Shown here piece after piece: positions 15,319-23,524 of a DNA stretch of 34,774 nucleotides; positions within the stretch are counted from its first letter, which is position 1, and the number at the start of each line of letters is the position of its first letter. The translations under genes were made by a program, and so were the position numbers. Under the pieces are notes generated by a model. The model saw only the letters and a program-made list of their open reading frames with translations, was not told where the DNA came from and made no database searches. This DNA comes from Bacillota bacterium (GTDB lineage: Bacteria > Bacillota > Clostridia > Peptostreptococcales > Anaerovoracaceae): positions 1-34,774 of the forward strand of contig JAAWDM010000029.1 of the NCBI GenBank assembly GCA_022793795.1, given 5' to 3'.

Positions 15319-16233
15319 CTATAGTCTTATCTGCTCTATTACTTCTGACGGAATCACAAATTCCACGGTTCCCATTGCCATAGGCCCCACATCCCCTTCA
15401 GAAAAAGCTATGACAAGCTGGTTTTCTTCATTGATATAAAAAGCCTGGTTTTCCTCAATCTTATCAAAGGCCAACGGCGCTAACTCTGGCGTCACACTGT
15501 TTGAAAGCCAGTAGACTTCCTCTGAATCAGCAGCCATGCGGCTTTTCATCTGCTCCTTGATATTTTCACTGATAAGTCCTACATAGTCGGAATCCTCTGC
15601 AAATAAATCCTGTAGAAAAATCCGTTTTCCGCTGTTCTGGTCAAAGGTATAAAAATAATCCTTCTCATACCCGCTGCCGGAACCCACATAGGTAATCAGC
15701 TTCAATACGAAATACTGCTCTGTGGTCTTAGGTAATTCGTACTTGATAACCAGCTCCGCCGAGCCTGCGTCCTGCTCCATGGCGTCGTCGAACTCCCGGA
15801 TGAGCTGATGGGTAATAGCTCCGATTTCCAGATTGATATTCTGGAGGGAATCGGTTTCTGTATACAGGCTCTTCTGATTGCCCTTATCCAACTCAATGAC
15901 CCGCGGAATGGTCACGTCCGCATAATACCGTCCATCAGCTGACAAGACCTGAATCTCCTCTGAGGCATCCACCCCCACAAAACTGCTCAAAATCGGCATA
16001 TTACTCATGGCAAAGGCCGCATCCTCACTGACCCGGGGCAGCAAAAACAGTCCCAACACCAACGCAGCAGCACAAGCGCTTAAGGAACGAACAAAAGTCC
16101 GTACCTTTCGTTTTCTCCGGTCTGCTTTCCCCCGCTCAATGGCTGTCTTAATCATATTCAGTCCAAATGGCGGCGCCTCAGTCTCTTCATATTCTCTCCG
16201 TAGCTTATCAAAATCTTCTCTCCGATTCTGCAT
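15319..16233 (-). CDS. rsiV-like: RsiV-like anti-sigma factor (DUF3298 type)
   Basis: 304 residues. The cytoplasmic N-terminus (about 1-45, rich in Arg and Lys: KADRRKRKVRTFVRS) is followed by one transmembrane span at about 48-67 (SACAAALVLGLFLLP). The extracellular part ends in a DUF3298-like domain (SGYEKDYFYTFDQNSGKRIF to GTVEFVIPSEVIEQIRL). This is the organisation of Bacillus RsiV, whose outer domain binds lysozyme and triggers site-1 cleavage and SigV release. The ATG at 16233 lies inside the end of the sigma gene (26-nt overlap), with GGAG upstream, so the two are coupled. The ligand in this organism is not known; lysozyme is the family precedent. Confidence 0.8.
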   Translation of the reverse strand: MQNRREDFDKLRREYEETEAPPFGLNMIKTAIERGKADRRKRKVRTFVRSLSACAAALVLGLFLLPRVSEDAAFAMSNMPILSSFVGVDASEEIQVLSADGRYYADVTIPRVIELDKGNQKSLYTETDSLQNINLEIGAITHQLIREFDDAMEQDAGSAELVIKYELPKTTEQYFVLKLITYVGSGSGYEKDYFYTFDQNSGKRIFLQDLFAEDSDYVGLISENIKEQMKSRMAADSEEVYWLSNSVTPELAPLAFDKIEENQAFYINEENQLVIAFSEGDVGPMAMGTVEFVIPSEVIEQIRL

Positions 16234-16750
16234 CTTCGCTCTCCTTTCGCTTCCATGTCTGCGGCGTCTCTTCCATAGACAGTTTCAACTTTTCCAGCGC
16301 CCGATACAGGCGGCTTTTCACCGTGCTGAGATTTTCCTCCAGCACCTGGGCAATTTCTTCTAATTTCAAATCCTCAAAATACCGCAGTTCTATCACTGCC
16401 TTTTCCTTATCCGGTAAACGGTTTAATGCCTCCTTCAGCATCAGACGTTCTTCCTCTCTCTTGGTAAAATCCGTCTGATATTCCTCTATATCGATCAGCT
16501 TCTGGGACACAGCCTTCCCCTCTCTTCTGTACAGTAGAAGAATTTCGTTAAACATGATCCTGTATATCCATGTCTTAACAAAATCCTCTGACCGAAGGCT
16601 GTCGCACCGCAGCATCGCCTTATATGCTCCCTCCTGTACGATGTCCAGCGCATCCGCCTCGTTATGTACATAGCTATATGCCAGTCTGTAGTATTTTTCG
16701 TAATTTTCTATGAGAACGCGTTCAACCAGCAATTCCTTGCTGCTTTTCAC
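16208..16750 (-). CDS. ECF sigma factor, SigV-like by context
   Basis: 180 residues from GTG 16750, chosen because AAGGAGGTG lies 7 nt upstream; the longer in-frame version has no ribosome binding site. Region 2 (about 15-80) includes YYRLAYSYVHNEADALDIVQ and FVKTWIYRIMFNEILLLYRR. Region 4 (about 105-165) includes EALNRLPDKEKAVIELRYFE and the HTH LKLEEIAQVLEENLSTVKSR. The partner is the overlapping RsiV-like gene. The promoter region carries a TGAAAC / GGTATC pair matching ECF promoters, so the gene is probably autoregulated. Confidence 0.9.
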   Translation of the reverse strand: MKSSKELLVERVLIENYEKYYRLAYSYVHNEADALDIVQEGAYKAMLRCDSLRSEDFVKTWIYRIMFNEILLLYRREGKAVSQKLIDIEEYQTDFTKREEERLMLKEALNRLPDKEKAVIELRYFEDLKLEEIAQVLEENLSTVKSRLYRALEKLKLSMEETPQTWKRKESEDAESERRF

Positions 16751-16786
16751 CAAATGACACCTCCTTCTTCGCAGCTCCACTTATTA

Positions 16787-16813
16787 GATACCAATCCTAC
16801 CAAAAAAGTTTCA
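16787..16813 (-). promoter_or_regulatory. ECF-type, probably autoregulated promoter
   Basis: On the minus strand: TGAAAC followed by T6, 15 nt, then GGTATC. TGAAAC plus about 15-17 nt plus CGTATA or CGTC is the pattern of SigW/SigV-group promoters. The -10 differs by a base or two from those consensus forms. It lies just upstream of the sigma gene and directly after the sfsA stop codon. Confidence 0.6.
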
Positions 16814-16819
16814 CTTCAA

Positions 16820-17563
16820 TCAAAAATTTGTATTTATTTTTTTTAAATTGACTGGCACAGGTCTTGCCAACTGTAAACTGTTTGGGGTCGCCTTACATTC
16901 CCATGCCAAAATCTCCACGCCTTGGCGCCTGGCCTCTCGCAGCGCGTCTCCAAAGGCTTTATGGGTCTCGTCGTTGGGGCGGAACTCTTTCATTCCCTCC
17001 ATCTGTATGACAAACAGCACGTAAGCTCTGTATCCGTCATGACAGGCGCGGATTAACTCCTCTACATGTTTTACACCCCGCTCTGTGGGCGCATCAGGGA
17101 ACCTGACAACTCCATGATTTTCCAGGGTAACACCCTTCACCTCTATAAACGCCTGCTGTCCTATTTCATCTTTCACATAAAAGTCAAAACGGGAGTTTCC
17201 ATAAGTGGTCTCCGGTCGGATTTCTGCCAGCCTGTCCATACCCGGCAAAATCAATGCTCCCGACTTTAGTCCTTCTCCTGTGACTTTATTGGGCGCTTGG
17301 GAGTCCATGTTGACCATGAGATTGCCGTCCGCCATCTGTTTTTCCACCCCAATCAGTGAAAAAGCCAGCTTCCTGCTTCCCATTTGTTCTCTAAAATCTT
17401 CCAGATATACGGTGGCTCCTGGTACAAGCAATTCTCTGCACCGACCCGTATTTTTCACATGGGCGCGGACGGTCTGCTCCTCACGATCATCTAATTTTAC
17501 TTCGGCGATAAACCGGTTGGGTCTTGCGATAAATTGTCCCTTTATTATTCTTTCATAAACCAT
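16820..17563 (-). CDS. sfsA: SfsA family protein (sugar fermentation stimulation/nuclease-like)
   Basis: 247 residues from ATG 17563 (MVYERIIKGQFIARPNRF), the usual SfsA start; a GTG twelve codons upstream adds residues not seen in the family. The N-terminal OB-like part carries VRAHVKNTGRCRELLVPGA. The C-terminal nuclease-like domain has NSRFDFYV, the AFIEVKGVTLE block (Glu and Lys of a PD-(D/E)xK-type site) and FPDAPTERGVKHVEEL. The family binds DNA and may be a nuclease; its physiological role is unsettled. No good ribosome binding site is visible before 17563. It lies divergent from lgt. Confidence 0.93.
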   Translation of the reverse strand: MVYERIIKGQFIARPNRFIAEVKLDDREEQTVRAHVKNTGRCRELLVPGATVYLEDFREQMGSRKLAFSLIGVEKQMADGNLMVNMDSQAPNKVTGEGLKSGALILPGMDRLAEIRPETTYGNSRFDFYVKDEIGQQAFIEVKGVTLENHGVVRFPDAPTERGVKHVEELIRACHDGYRAYVLFVIQMEGMKEFRPNDETHKAFGDALREARRQGVEILAWECKATPNSLQLARPVPVNLKKINTNF

Positions 17564-17585
17564 ATAAAAATAGTACCAAACTTTG

Positions 17586-17614
17586 ATGACAATTAACACA
17601 TTTTTTTGTATAAT
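17586..17614 (+). promoter_or_regulatory. Promoter of lgt
   Basis: ATGACA (one mismatch from TTGACA), 17 nt, TATAAT. It lies 70 nt upstream of the lgt ATG at 17684. Confidence 0.75.
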
Positions 17615-17683
17615 ATATATGTATTTTTTTTAATTCGACTTGTTCCCATGGACAAGTCTCAAATCAAAAGGAGAATTTTAGAT

Positions 17684-18436
17684 ATGAGAGCGCCTGATCC
17701 TATTGCGTTTACCCTTTTCGGGTTAGATGTCATGTGGTATGGACTTTTGATTGGTTTGGGATTTTTCATCGCCACCGTCATTTGCTATTTCCGTGCCCCA
17801 CGCCACAACATCAAACCGGACTTTATTTTAGATTTAGTCATCTTCATGGTTCCCACCGCCATCATCGGCGCCAGAGCCTATTACGTCATCTTTAGCTGGG
17901 AAAGCTATGCGGGAGATTGGTCGAAGATTTTCGATACTCGCGGCGGCGGCCTGGCCATCCACGGTGGTCTAATCGCCTGTTTTATCGTGGCCTACTTTGT
18001 CTGCCGTCATCACAAGGTTAACTTTTTAAACGCCGCCGACTTGGTGGCGCCAACCATTGCTCTAGCCCAGTCCATTGGCAGGTGGGGAAACTTTTTCAAT
18101 GAAGAAGCCCACGGCGGCCCTACAGACCTTCCATGGGGACAGATCATTGACGGCGTATCCTACCATCCGACCTTCCTGTATGAATCCATCTGGTGTTTTC
18201 TGCTGTTCTGGTTCCTCTTGTGGATGGACAACCATCACCACAAATTCCATGGTCAAATCGTCTGCCTCTACGGCATCCTCTACTCTGTGGAAAGATTCTT
18301 TGTGGAAGGTCTCCGAACCGACAGCCTGATGTTTGGCCCCTTGCGCCAAGCCCAGCTTTTCAGCCTGACCCTCATCATCGGCCTTGGAATCGTCTATTAT
18401 ATTTTGCAAAGAAAGAGTGATGGAGCGATTGAGTAA
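17684..18436 (+). CDS. lgt: Prolipoprotein diacylglyceryl transferase
   Basis: 250 residues with about seven membrane spans. It moves the diacylglyceryl group from phosphatidylglycerol to the lipobox cysteine of prelipoproteins at the outer face of the membrane. The signature GRWGNFFNEEAHG at 132-144 (Arg133), the GGLAIHGGL segment (His93) and Arg211 in EGLRTDS match the family's essential residues. The start is ATG 17684, placed by AAGGAG; two upstream in-frame ATGs have no ribosome binding site and extend beyond the usual N-terminus. It has its own promoter. One substrate is probably the DHHW lipoprotein encoded nearby. Confidence 0.96.
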   Translation: MRAPDPIAFTLFGLDVMWYGLLIGLGFFIATVICYFRAPRHNIKPDFILDLVIFMVPTAIIGARAYYVIFSWESYAGDWSKIFDTRGGGLAIHGGLIACFIVAYFVCRHHKVNFLNAADLVAPTIALAQSIGRWGNFFNEEAHGGPTDLPWGQIIDGVSYHPTFLYESIWCFLLFWFLLWMDNHHHKFHGQIVCLYGILYSVERFFVEGLRTDSLMFGPLRQAQLFSLTLIIGLGIVYYILQRKSDGAIE

Positions 18437-18450
18437 ACCAATCGCCGACC

Positions 18451-18607
18451 AAGTCATCCGAAAATCGAAAATTCTTGATTTTATGTATAATATAATTCCA
18501 AAAATTCAACCGAAATCAGAAAAACCTCTCAAAAATGTAGAACTTTTTTGAATTTATAGGCTGTGCGGTATACATTTTTGAAAGGAAATCCTAATTTCGG
18601 ATGACTT
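18451..18607. repeat. 157-bp palindromic intergenic element
   Basis: AAGTCATCCGAAAAT at the left end and ATTTCGGATGACTT at the right end are near-perfect inverse repeats. Inside, CCTCTCAAAAATGTA and TACATTTTTGAAAGG are a second inverse pair (14 of 15). The whole element can fold into one long hairpin. It lies 15 nt after the lgt stop codon, holds no ORF, and may act as the lgt terminator region. Confidence 0.75.
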
Positions 18608-18676
18608 CCCCCTATCGAGGGAGGCAGTTGAAAGAACGCAGCAGGAAAGAGATTTGAAATATTTTTATACAGTAGC

Positions 18677-18705
18677 TTGAGAAAAAAATCATTATATACT
18701 ATAAT
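18677..18705 (+). promoter_or_regulatory. Promoter of ychF
   Basis: TTGAGA, 17 nt, TATAAT, 45 nt upstream of the ychF start. Confidence 0.8.
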
Positions 18706-18750
18706 GAACTCTAGGTTGACAAAAGAAAAATGAAGGAGATATCAGTATAT

Positions 18751-19845
18751 ATGAAATTAGGAATCGTAGGTCTGCCTAATGTGGGCAAAAGCACCTTATT
18801 CAATGCCATCACCAAAGCAGGAGCAGAAGCGGCCAACTATCCGTTTTGCACCATTGAGCCCAATGTAGGCGTGGTCACAGTTCCCGACGAACGTATCACC
18901 AAACTTCATGAAATATACCAGTCGAAAAAGACCATCTATGCCACCATTGAATTCTGTGACATCGCAGGTCTAGTCAAAGGCGCTTCCAAGGGCGAGGGCC
19001 TAGGCAACAAGTTCCTAGGTCATATCCGTGAGGTGGAAGCCATCGTTCATGTGGTTCGCTGTTTTGAAAACGACAATATCGTCCATGTAGACGGTCACAT
19101 CGACCCGGCTTCCGATATCGATACCATCAACACAGAACTGCTGCTGTCCGATATGGAAATTCTGGAACGGCGAATTCAAAAGACTGCTAAGATGGCCAAA
19201 GCGGATAAACAGATGCAGGGCGAACTGAATCTGCTGAACAGAATTAACGATTGGCTGGCAGATGGCAACAACGCTAGGGCCATGGAACTGGATGAAGAGG
19301 AAGCCGCCTTTGTCAAATCTCTCGGTCTCCTGTCCTATAAGCCAATCATCTATGTTGCCAATGTGTCTGACAGTGAAGTCGCAGATGCAGGTAGCAACCC
19401 TTATGTTCAGACAGTGGGCCAGATTGCTGCCAGTGAAGGCGCTGAGGTTGTGGTCATTTGCGCCGAAATCGAGGCGGAAATGGCCGAGTTAGAGGATGAG
19501 GAGCGAGCCATGTTCTTAGAGGAACTGGGGATTGAAGAATCCGGCCTGGACAAACTGATTAAGGCCTCCTACTCCCTGCTCAATCTGATTTCTTTCCTAA
19601 CCGCTGGCGAAGATGAATGCCGCGCCTGGACGATTAAGCGAGGAACCAAGGCCCCAGGCGCTGCCGGAAAGATTCATACGGATTTTGAAAAGGGCTTTAT
19701 CCGTGCGGAAACCATCGCCTATGACAAACTGATGGAAGTAGGCGGCAGCCTGTCCGCTGCCAAAGAGAAGGGCTACATCCGCTCCGAAGGCAAGGAATAC
19801 GTCATGTGCGACGGCGATGTGGTCAACTTCCTGTTTAACGTATAG
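18751..19845 (+). CDS. ychF: Redox-regulated P-loop ATPase/GTPase YchF (OLA1 family)
   Basis: 364 residues, the usual family length. The G1 P-loop GLPNVGKST is at about residues 7-15, G3 is DIAGLVKGASKGEG, and the G4 position reads ANVSDSE instead of NKxD, the feature that makes YchF prefer ATP. The C-terminal part is a TGS-type domain ending CDGDVVNFLFNV. The protein associates with ribosomes and is linked to oxidative-stress responses. The start is ATG 18751 (MKLGIVGLPN) with AAGGAG 12 nt upstream; the in-frame ATG 21 nt earlier lies before that ribosome binding site. Confidence 0.97.
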   Translation: MKLGIVGLPNVGKSTLFNAITKAGAEAANYPFCTIEPNVGVVTVPDERITKLHEIYQSKKTIYATIEFCDIAGLVKGASKGEGLGNKFLGHIREVEAIVHVVRCFENDNIVHVDGHIDPASDIDTINTELLLSDMEILERRIQKTAKMAKADKQMQGELNLLNRINDWLADGNNARAMELDEEEAAFVKSLGLLSYKPIIYVANVSDSEVADAGSNPYVQTVGQIAASEGAEVVVICAEIEAEMAELEDEERAMFLEELGIEESGLDKLIKASYSLLNLISFLTAGEDECRAWTIKRGTKAPGAAGKIHTDFEKGFIRAETIAYDKLMEVGGSLSAAKEKGYIRSEGKEYVMCDGDVVNFLFNV

Positions 19846-19887
19846 GCGCAGGTAGGTACTGGCCTCCCCTGACAAAGATACAAAAAT

Positions 19888-19936
19888 AAAATGTTGACAT
19901 ATTCTCTAAAATCAAAGAGATGTGTCAACATTTTTT
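19888..19936 (+). terminator. Hairpin plus T-run in repeat copy B, likely ychF terminator
   Basis: AATGTTGACA with ATTCTCT pairs with AGAGATGTGTCAACATT and is followed by six T. It is formed by the left end of the 277-bp repeat and lies about 45 nt after ychF. Confidence 0.65.
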
Positions 19937-20169
19937 ACTTTCTACCCTATCAAACCGCTCTTTTATCTTCCATAAATTGTAAGTTTTTGACACAAAGCCG
20001 AATTTTTCAAGGCTGAGTCAACAAAATCACCCAAAATCGTTGACTCAGTTTGCAAAACAAAGGGAGTGGTGTCAAAAAATCCCATTTTCTGTAAGCAAAA
20101 AGGCCGTTTCACCTTCCCTTCACCACCATTTTTTTGACACAATCAGGAAAAATACCAATCTGAGTCAAC
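19893..20169. repeat. 277-bp palindromic intergenic repeat, copy B
   Basis: The ends are GTTGACATA and GAGTCAAC, a degenerate version of the copy A ends. The 64-bp core at 20014-20077 starts at offset 121: TGAGTCAAC, 16 nt, GTTGACTCA, then GCAAAACAAAGGGAGTGGTG. Outer TTTTTGACACA at about 19984 and TTTTTTTGACACA at about 20130 are further copies of the motif. It fills the gap between the convergent ychF and CoA-transferase genes and ends 6 nt before the CoA-transferase stop codon. Confidence 0.85.
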
Positions 20170-20174
20170 ACTGC

Positions 20175-21482
20175 TTACCACAGCATTAGATATCTAGCCT
20201 GTTTTTCCAGTTCCTCACGAAAATCTGGATGGGCCACCGCAATCAGGTTTCTGACCCGTTGGCGCACGGTTCTGCCCCGCATAGGCGCAACCCCATATTC
20301 GGTAACGATGTTGTCCACCACATTCCTGGTAATGCTGACCATGGCGCCTTCCGTCAGTAGCGGCGCAATGCGGGAAACCGTCCCCTTCTTGGCTGTAGAC
20401 GGAACCGCCACAATGCCGCGGCCGCCCTTGGCGTGGAGAGCGCCATAGGCAAAGTCAAAGGCGCCTCCAGTACCGCTGTACTGCCGCGGCCCGATACTCT
20501 CGCTGCACACCTGACCAGTCAAATCCACCTGAAGGGTCGTATTGATAGACACCATGTTATCGTTCTGAGCGATGATAAAAGGATCGTTGACATAGGTGCT
20601 CCTCTTAAACAGGATGTCCCTATTTCCATCGATAAAGTCATACAGCGCCCGGCTGCCCCAGGCAAAAGAAGCCACCGCCAGACCTGTATTGATATTCTTT
20701 CTGCTGTTATTGATAACGCCCCGTTTCATCAGCTCCATCATGGAATCGGTAAACATCTCCGAATGAATTCCCAGATCCCGCTTATCCACCAGCTTCCTGG
20801 CTACCACGTTGGAAGTGCCGCCGATGCCCAGTTGAATACAATCCCCGTCTCCAATGAGTTCCGCCACGTTTTCTCCGATGGCCTCTTCAACCGGTGTGAA
20901 AGGAATCTCTCCCAGTTCCGGCAAGGCTGCGTCAGTTTCCACCAGCCAGTCCACCTGACTGATATGAATGGCGGTATCTCCAAAGGTTCTCGGCGCATTG
21001 GGATTCACCTCCACAATGACCGTCTCCGCCGCCTCCAAAGCATCCTGCTCGATCTGCACCCAGCTACCCAGAGTAAAATTCCCTTCCTCATCCATGGGCG
21101 CTACTGTCACCATAAAAATATTGCAAGGCTCCTGCTCATTTTTCAGCCGCATACAGCTATGTAAATCGTTGGGAAAATAATCTACAGGTCGGATTTTGGA
21201 CAGCCCCCTGGCCGTCTTTCCATAAAAAATGGACTTCATCTCAATGTGGCCTTCCATCTCCGGCATCATGAACACAGGAAAATCCTCCATATCCGTGGCC
21301 TTCCACACCTCCACATCGGTGACCCTAGGCCCAATGGTATGCATCTTTCTCAAAATCGTCCGCGGCTCTCCGCCATAAAATCCCAAAAAAATCCTATCCC
21401 CCGATTGTATCTTTTCAAGACACTGGTCCACCGTCACCTTTTTCTGCTCATATTCCTGGTATACTCCCACTGGTCCTTCCAT
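20175..21482 (-). CDS. Acetyl-CoA hydrolase/transferase family, 4-hydroxybutyrate CoA-transferase-like
   Basis: 435 residues. A class I CoA-transferase that would exchange CoA between an acyl-CoA and a free acid such as acetate. Visible elements are QLGIGGTSN at 217-225, LGIHSEMFTD with the likely catalytic Glu242 that forms the glutamyl-CoA thioester, and the SIGPRQYSGTGGAFDF oxyanion/acyl-binding block near residue 340. Relatives include AbfT (4-hydroxybutyrate), butyryl-CoA:acetate and Cat1/Cat2 enzymes; the substrate cannot be chosen by eye. ATG 21482 has AAAGG very close, so the exact start is uncertain. No pathway partner gene is adjacent. A 272-bp repeat lies between it and the antiporter operon. 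Confidence 0.88.
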   Translation of the reverse strand: MEGPVGVYQEYEQKKVTVDQCLEKIQSGDRIFLGFYGGEPRTILRKMHTIGPRVTDVEVWKATDMEDFPVFMMPEMEGHIEMKSIFYGKTARGLSKIRPVDYFPNDLHSCMRLKNEQEPCNIFMVTVAPMDEEGNFTLGSWVQIEQDALEAAETVIVEVNPNAPRTFGDTAIHISQVDWLVETDAALPELGEIPFTPVEEAIGENVAELIGDGDCIQLGIGGTSNVVARKLVDKRDLGIHSEMFTDSMMELMKRGVINNSRKNINTGLAVASFAWGSRALYDFIDGNRDILFKRSTYVNDPFIIAQNDNMVSINTTLQVDLTGQVCSESIGPRQYSGTGGAFDFAYGALHAKGGRGIVAVPSTAKKGTVSRIAPLLTEGAMVSITRNVVDNIVTEYGVAPMRGRTVRQRVRNLIAVAHPDFREELEKQARYLMLW

Positions 21483-21501
21483 CCTTTTCTATCAGTTTTA
21501 C

Positions 21502-21773
21502 CCTCAGTTGACAAAATCATACACGCCTTGAGACGACTGTTTGCAACACTTTCATCGTTATCTTCGACTTGCATACGCCCAGTATGCAAGTCTCATCTGC
21601 CTCGAAATTCCCGCAAACATCACGTCGAAAGGTCTAAAGAGTTTTACCGGCACATTCGTGATGGGGCAAGGCGCAAACAAGCTGGCGTATTAGATGTACA
21701 GTAGTTTATTTGTAACGCAGCAGCCAGCGGGAATGTGCCGGAGCAAAACCGTGTGTGTCTTTGTCAGCTGAGG
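21502..21773. repeat. 272-bp palindromic intergenic element
   Basis: The ends CCTCAGTTGACAAA-N6-CACG and their inverse (ending TTTGTCAGCTGAGG) match at about 20 of 24 positions. Inner structures are a perfect 9-bp hairpin ACTTGCATA/TATGCAAGT (21568-21592) and a perfect 11-bp pair CCGGCACATTC/GAATGTGCCGG (21647-21657, 21731-21741). It holds no credible ORF. It occupies the gap between the antiporter operon end and the CoA-transferase start, so it may also carry the operon terminator or the transferase promoter. Confidence 0.75.
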
Positions 21774-21778
21774 ATACC

Positions 21779-23524
21779 CTACCTATTGTAAAACACAAAC
21801 AGAATCAATGCAAGAAATATGGCAAAATTCATGGCCACCAGCCAGCCCGCCGGTTTCTGCAACACATCGTCGTCCTCTAGGCAATCGGGCCGTTTACGAG
21901 GCTTAACGCCCAGCTTCTCCTCCAAAAGAAGTCTCGGATGATGGAGATAGCGGCTGCCTGATGTTACCAACCCATAGACGCCCTCGCCTATGCTGCAAAA
22001 CAACTGCCAGCAGCCCCTGGATATACCCAACACCCCATACTTCAACGGTTTCCGGTAGAACCAATCCGTATCTAAGGTGAGTTTTTTCTTTGGCCGCATA
22101 TGTTCCAGATACATGAGAAAAGCCAAGGCGCCACCGCCAAACAGTTCTAAATACTGGGTCACATGATCTACCGTGAAAGGATGGCCGTCGCTGCCATAAG
22201 GCGTCAGACCATAGACCAGCTGTGGCAATAGGCCACAGACGACGCAGCCACTGGCGCCTAAAACCATAGCAGCCTTTCTGCCCAGGGGAACCTCTCTTTC
22301 CGAAACCTGCCGATTGGCCTCTTCCACCGCAGCCTCACAAGGGCCGAAAAACACGAAGTAGTTCAGCTTCAAGGTCACGGAAAACAAGGTACCCACACTG
22401 GCTACCATAAGGAGCAGTTCCGCCCAGTGGTTTCCGCTTTCCGCCACAGCGTTCATCACCAAGGCCTTGCTGTTAAAGCCGTTGAGCAGAGGAAATCCTG
22501 CAATGGCCAGCGAAGCGATGAGAAAGCAACCGGCCGTCAGAGGCATCTTTTTGCCAAGACCCCCTAACTCACTGATTTTGCGCCGTCCAGTGACAAAAAT
22601 CACCGTGCCCGCACACATGAGCAAAGTTCCTTTATATAAAATATTGTTGAAGGCATGGGCCGCCGCTCCGTCAACGCCAACCGGCCCGCCTACAGCCAAG
22701 GCTGCAATCATATATCCCACCTGGCTAATGATGTGGTAGGCAAAGAGTCTGCGAAGGTCGTTTTCAATGAGAGCCATACATGCGCCCCAGACCGCCATAA
22801 ACACACCGAAATACAGGAGCAACTCCGTTCCCGCAAAGAGCCGAATCAGACAGAATACCCCCACCTTGGTGGTATAGGAACCCATATAGACCGTACCACC
22901 CATGGTGGACTCTGGATAAGCGTCGGCAATCCAACCATTGAGGGGCGGAATGGCAGCATTGACCGCCACGCCAGCCAAAATCAGCCAGTACGCTCCATCC
23001 ACATTTCCCGTCAGACAGGTGATGATGGTCTCCCCTGCCAGGAGCTTCAGCGTCACGCCGGCCAGCAAAAGGTTGCCGCCCAGCATGTGAATCAGAAGGT
23101 AGCGGAAACCGGCCTGGGAAGCCTTTTGGGTCCTGCCGCAGCGAACAATCAGCCAGGAACATACTGCCATCAACTCCCAATACACCAGCATTTCCAACCA
23201 GCCTGAGGCATACACCACCCCTAAGCTGCTGCCTGCATAAGCCATCTCTGCCGCAATTTCAAACCTGTCCTTCACATGAAGGTTATACAGGGCGCCGATC
23301 CCTGCGATAATGGCGAATATGGTACCGAACATGAAAGAAAGCGATTCCGTCTCCGGCCCCTTGACCGCCACCCAAACCAAAGCTCCCACAGGCCCCAGAA
23401 TCATCACCGCTTTCCTTAAGGCCGCCTTGCCGCTGCCAGGAACTAGGAGCGTCAAAAGTCCGCCCACAATAAGAGCCACCCCCGGCGTAGGAGAAAAGAG
23501 CAATCCGCCTGCCAGATCATGCAT
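21779..23524 (-). CDS. mnhD-like: Mrp/Mbh antiporter, third NuoL/M/N-like subunit
   Basis: 581 residues from ATG 23524 (a GTG at 23533 is an alternative); the start overlaps the previous stop codon. About 14 spans plus a C-terminal hydrophilic extension (about 500-565, with KPRKRPDCLEDDD). The TM5 Glu is kept (WELMAVCSW, Glu117). At the TM7 position where the two sister subunits have Lys this protein has Asn189 (AVNAAIPPLNGW), and the HGW histidine is also Asn. Lys220 in YTTKVGVFC is present. It is a member of the proton-conducting antiporter-like membrane subunits of complex I, Mrp and Mbh. It is the last gene of the operon. Confidence 0.85.
   Translation of the reverse strand: MHDLAGGLLFSPTPGVALIVGGLLTLLVPGSGKAALRKAVMILGPVGALVWVAVKGPETESLSFMFGTIFAIIAGIGALYNLHVKDRFEIAAEMAYAGSSLGVVYASGWLEMLVYWELMAVCSWLIVRCGRTQKASQAGFRYLLIHMLGGNLLLAGVTLKLLAGETIITCLTGNVDGAYWLILAGVAVNAAIPPLNGWIADAYPESTMGGTVYMGSYTTKVGVFCLIRLFAGTELLLYFGVFMAVWGACMALIENDLRRLFAYHIISQVGYMIAALAVGGPVGVDGAAAHAFNNILYKGTLLMCAGTVIFVTGRRKISELGGLGKKMPLTAGCFLIASLAIAGFPLLNGFNSKALVMNAVAESGNHWAELLLMVASVGTLFSVTLKLNYFVFFGPCEAAVEEANRQVSEREVPLGRKAAMVLGASGCVVCGLLPQLVYGLTPYGSDGHPFTVDHVTQYLELFGGGALAFLMYLEHMRPKKKLTLDTDWFYRKPLKYGVLGISRGCWQLFCSIGEGVYGLVTSGSRYLHHPRLLLEEKLGVKPRKRPDCLEDDDVLQKPAGWLVAMNFAIFLALILFVFYNR

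Noticed and set aside
20433..21164. Long plus-strand ORF inside the CoA-transferase gene
   Set aside because: It lies wholly in the antisense of a well-recognised gene, has no ribosome binding site and its product resembles nothing; it follows from codon bias.
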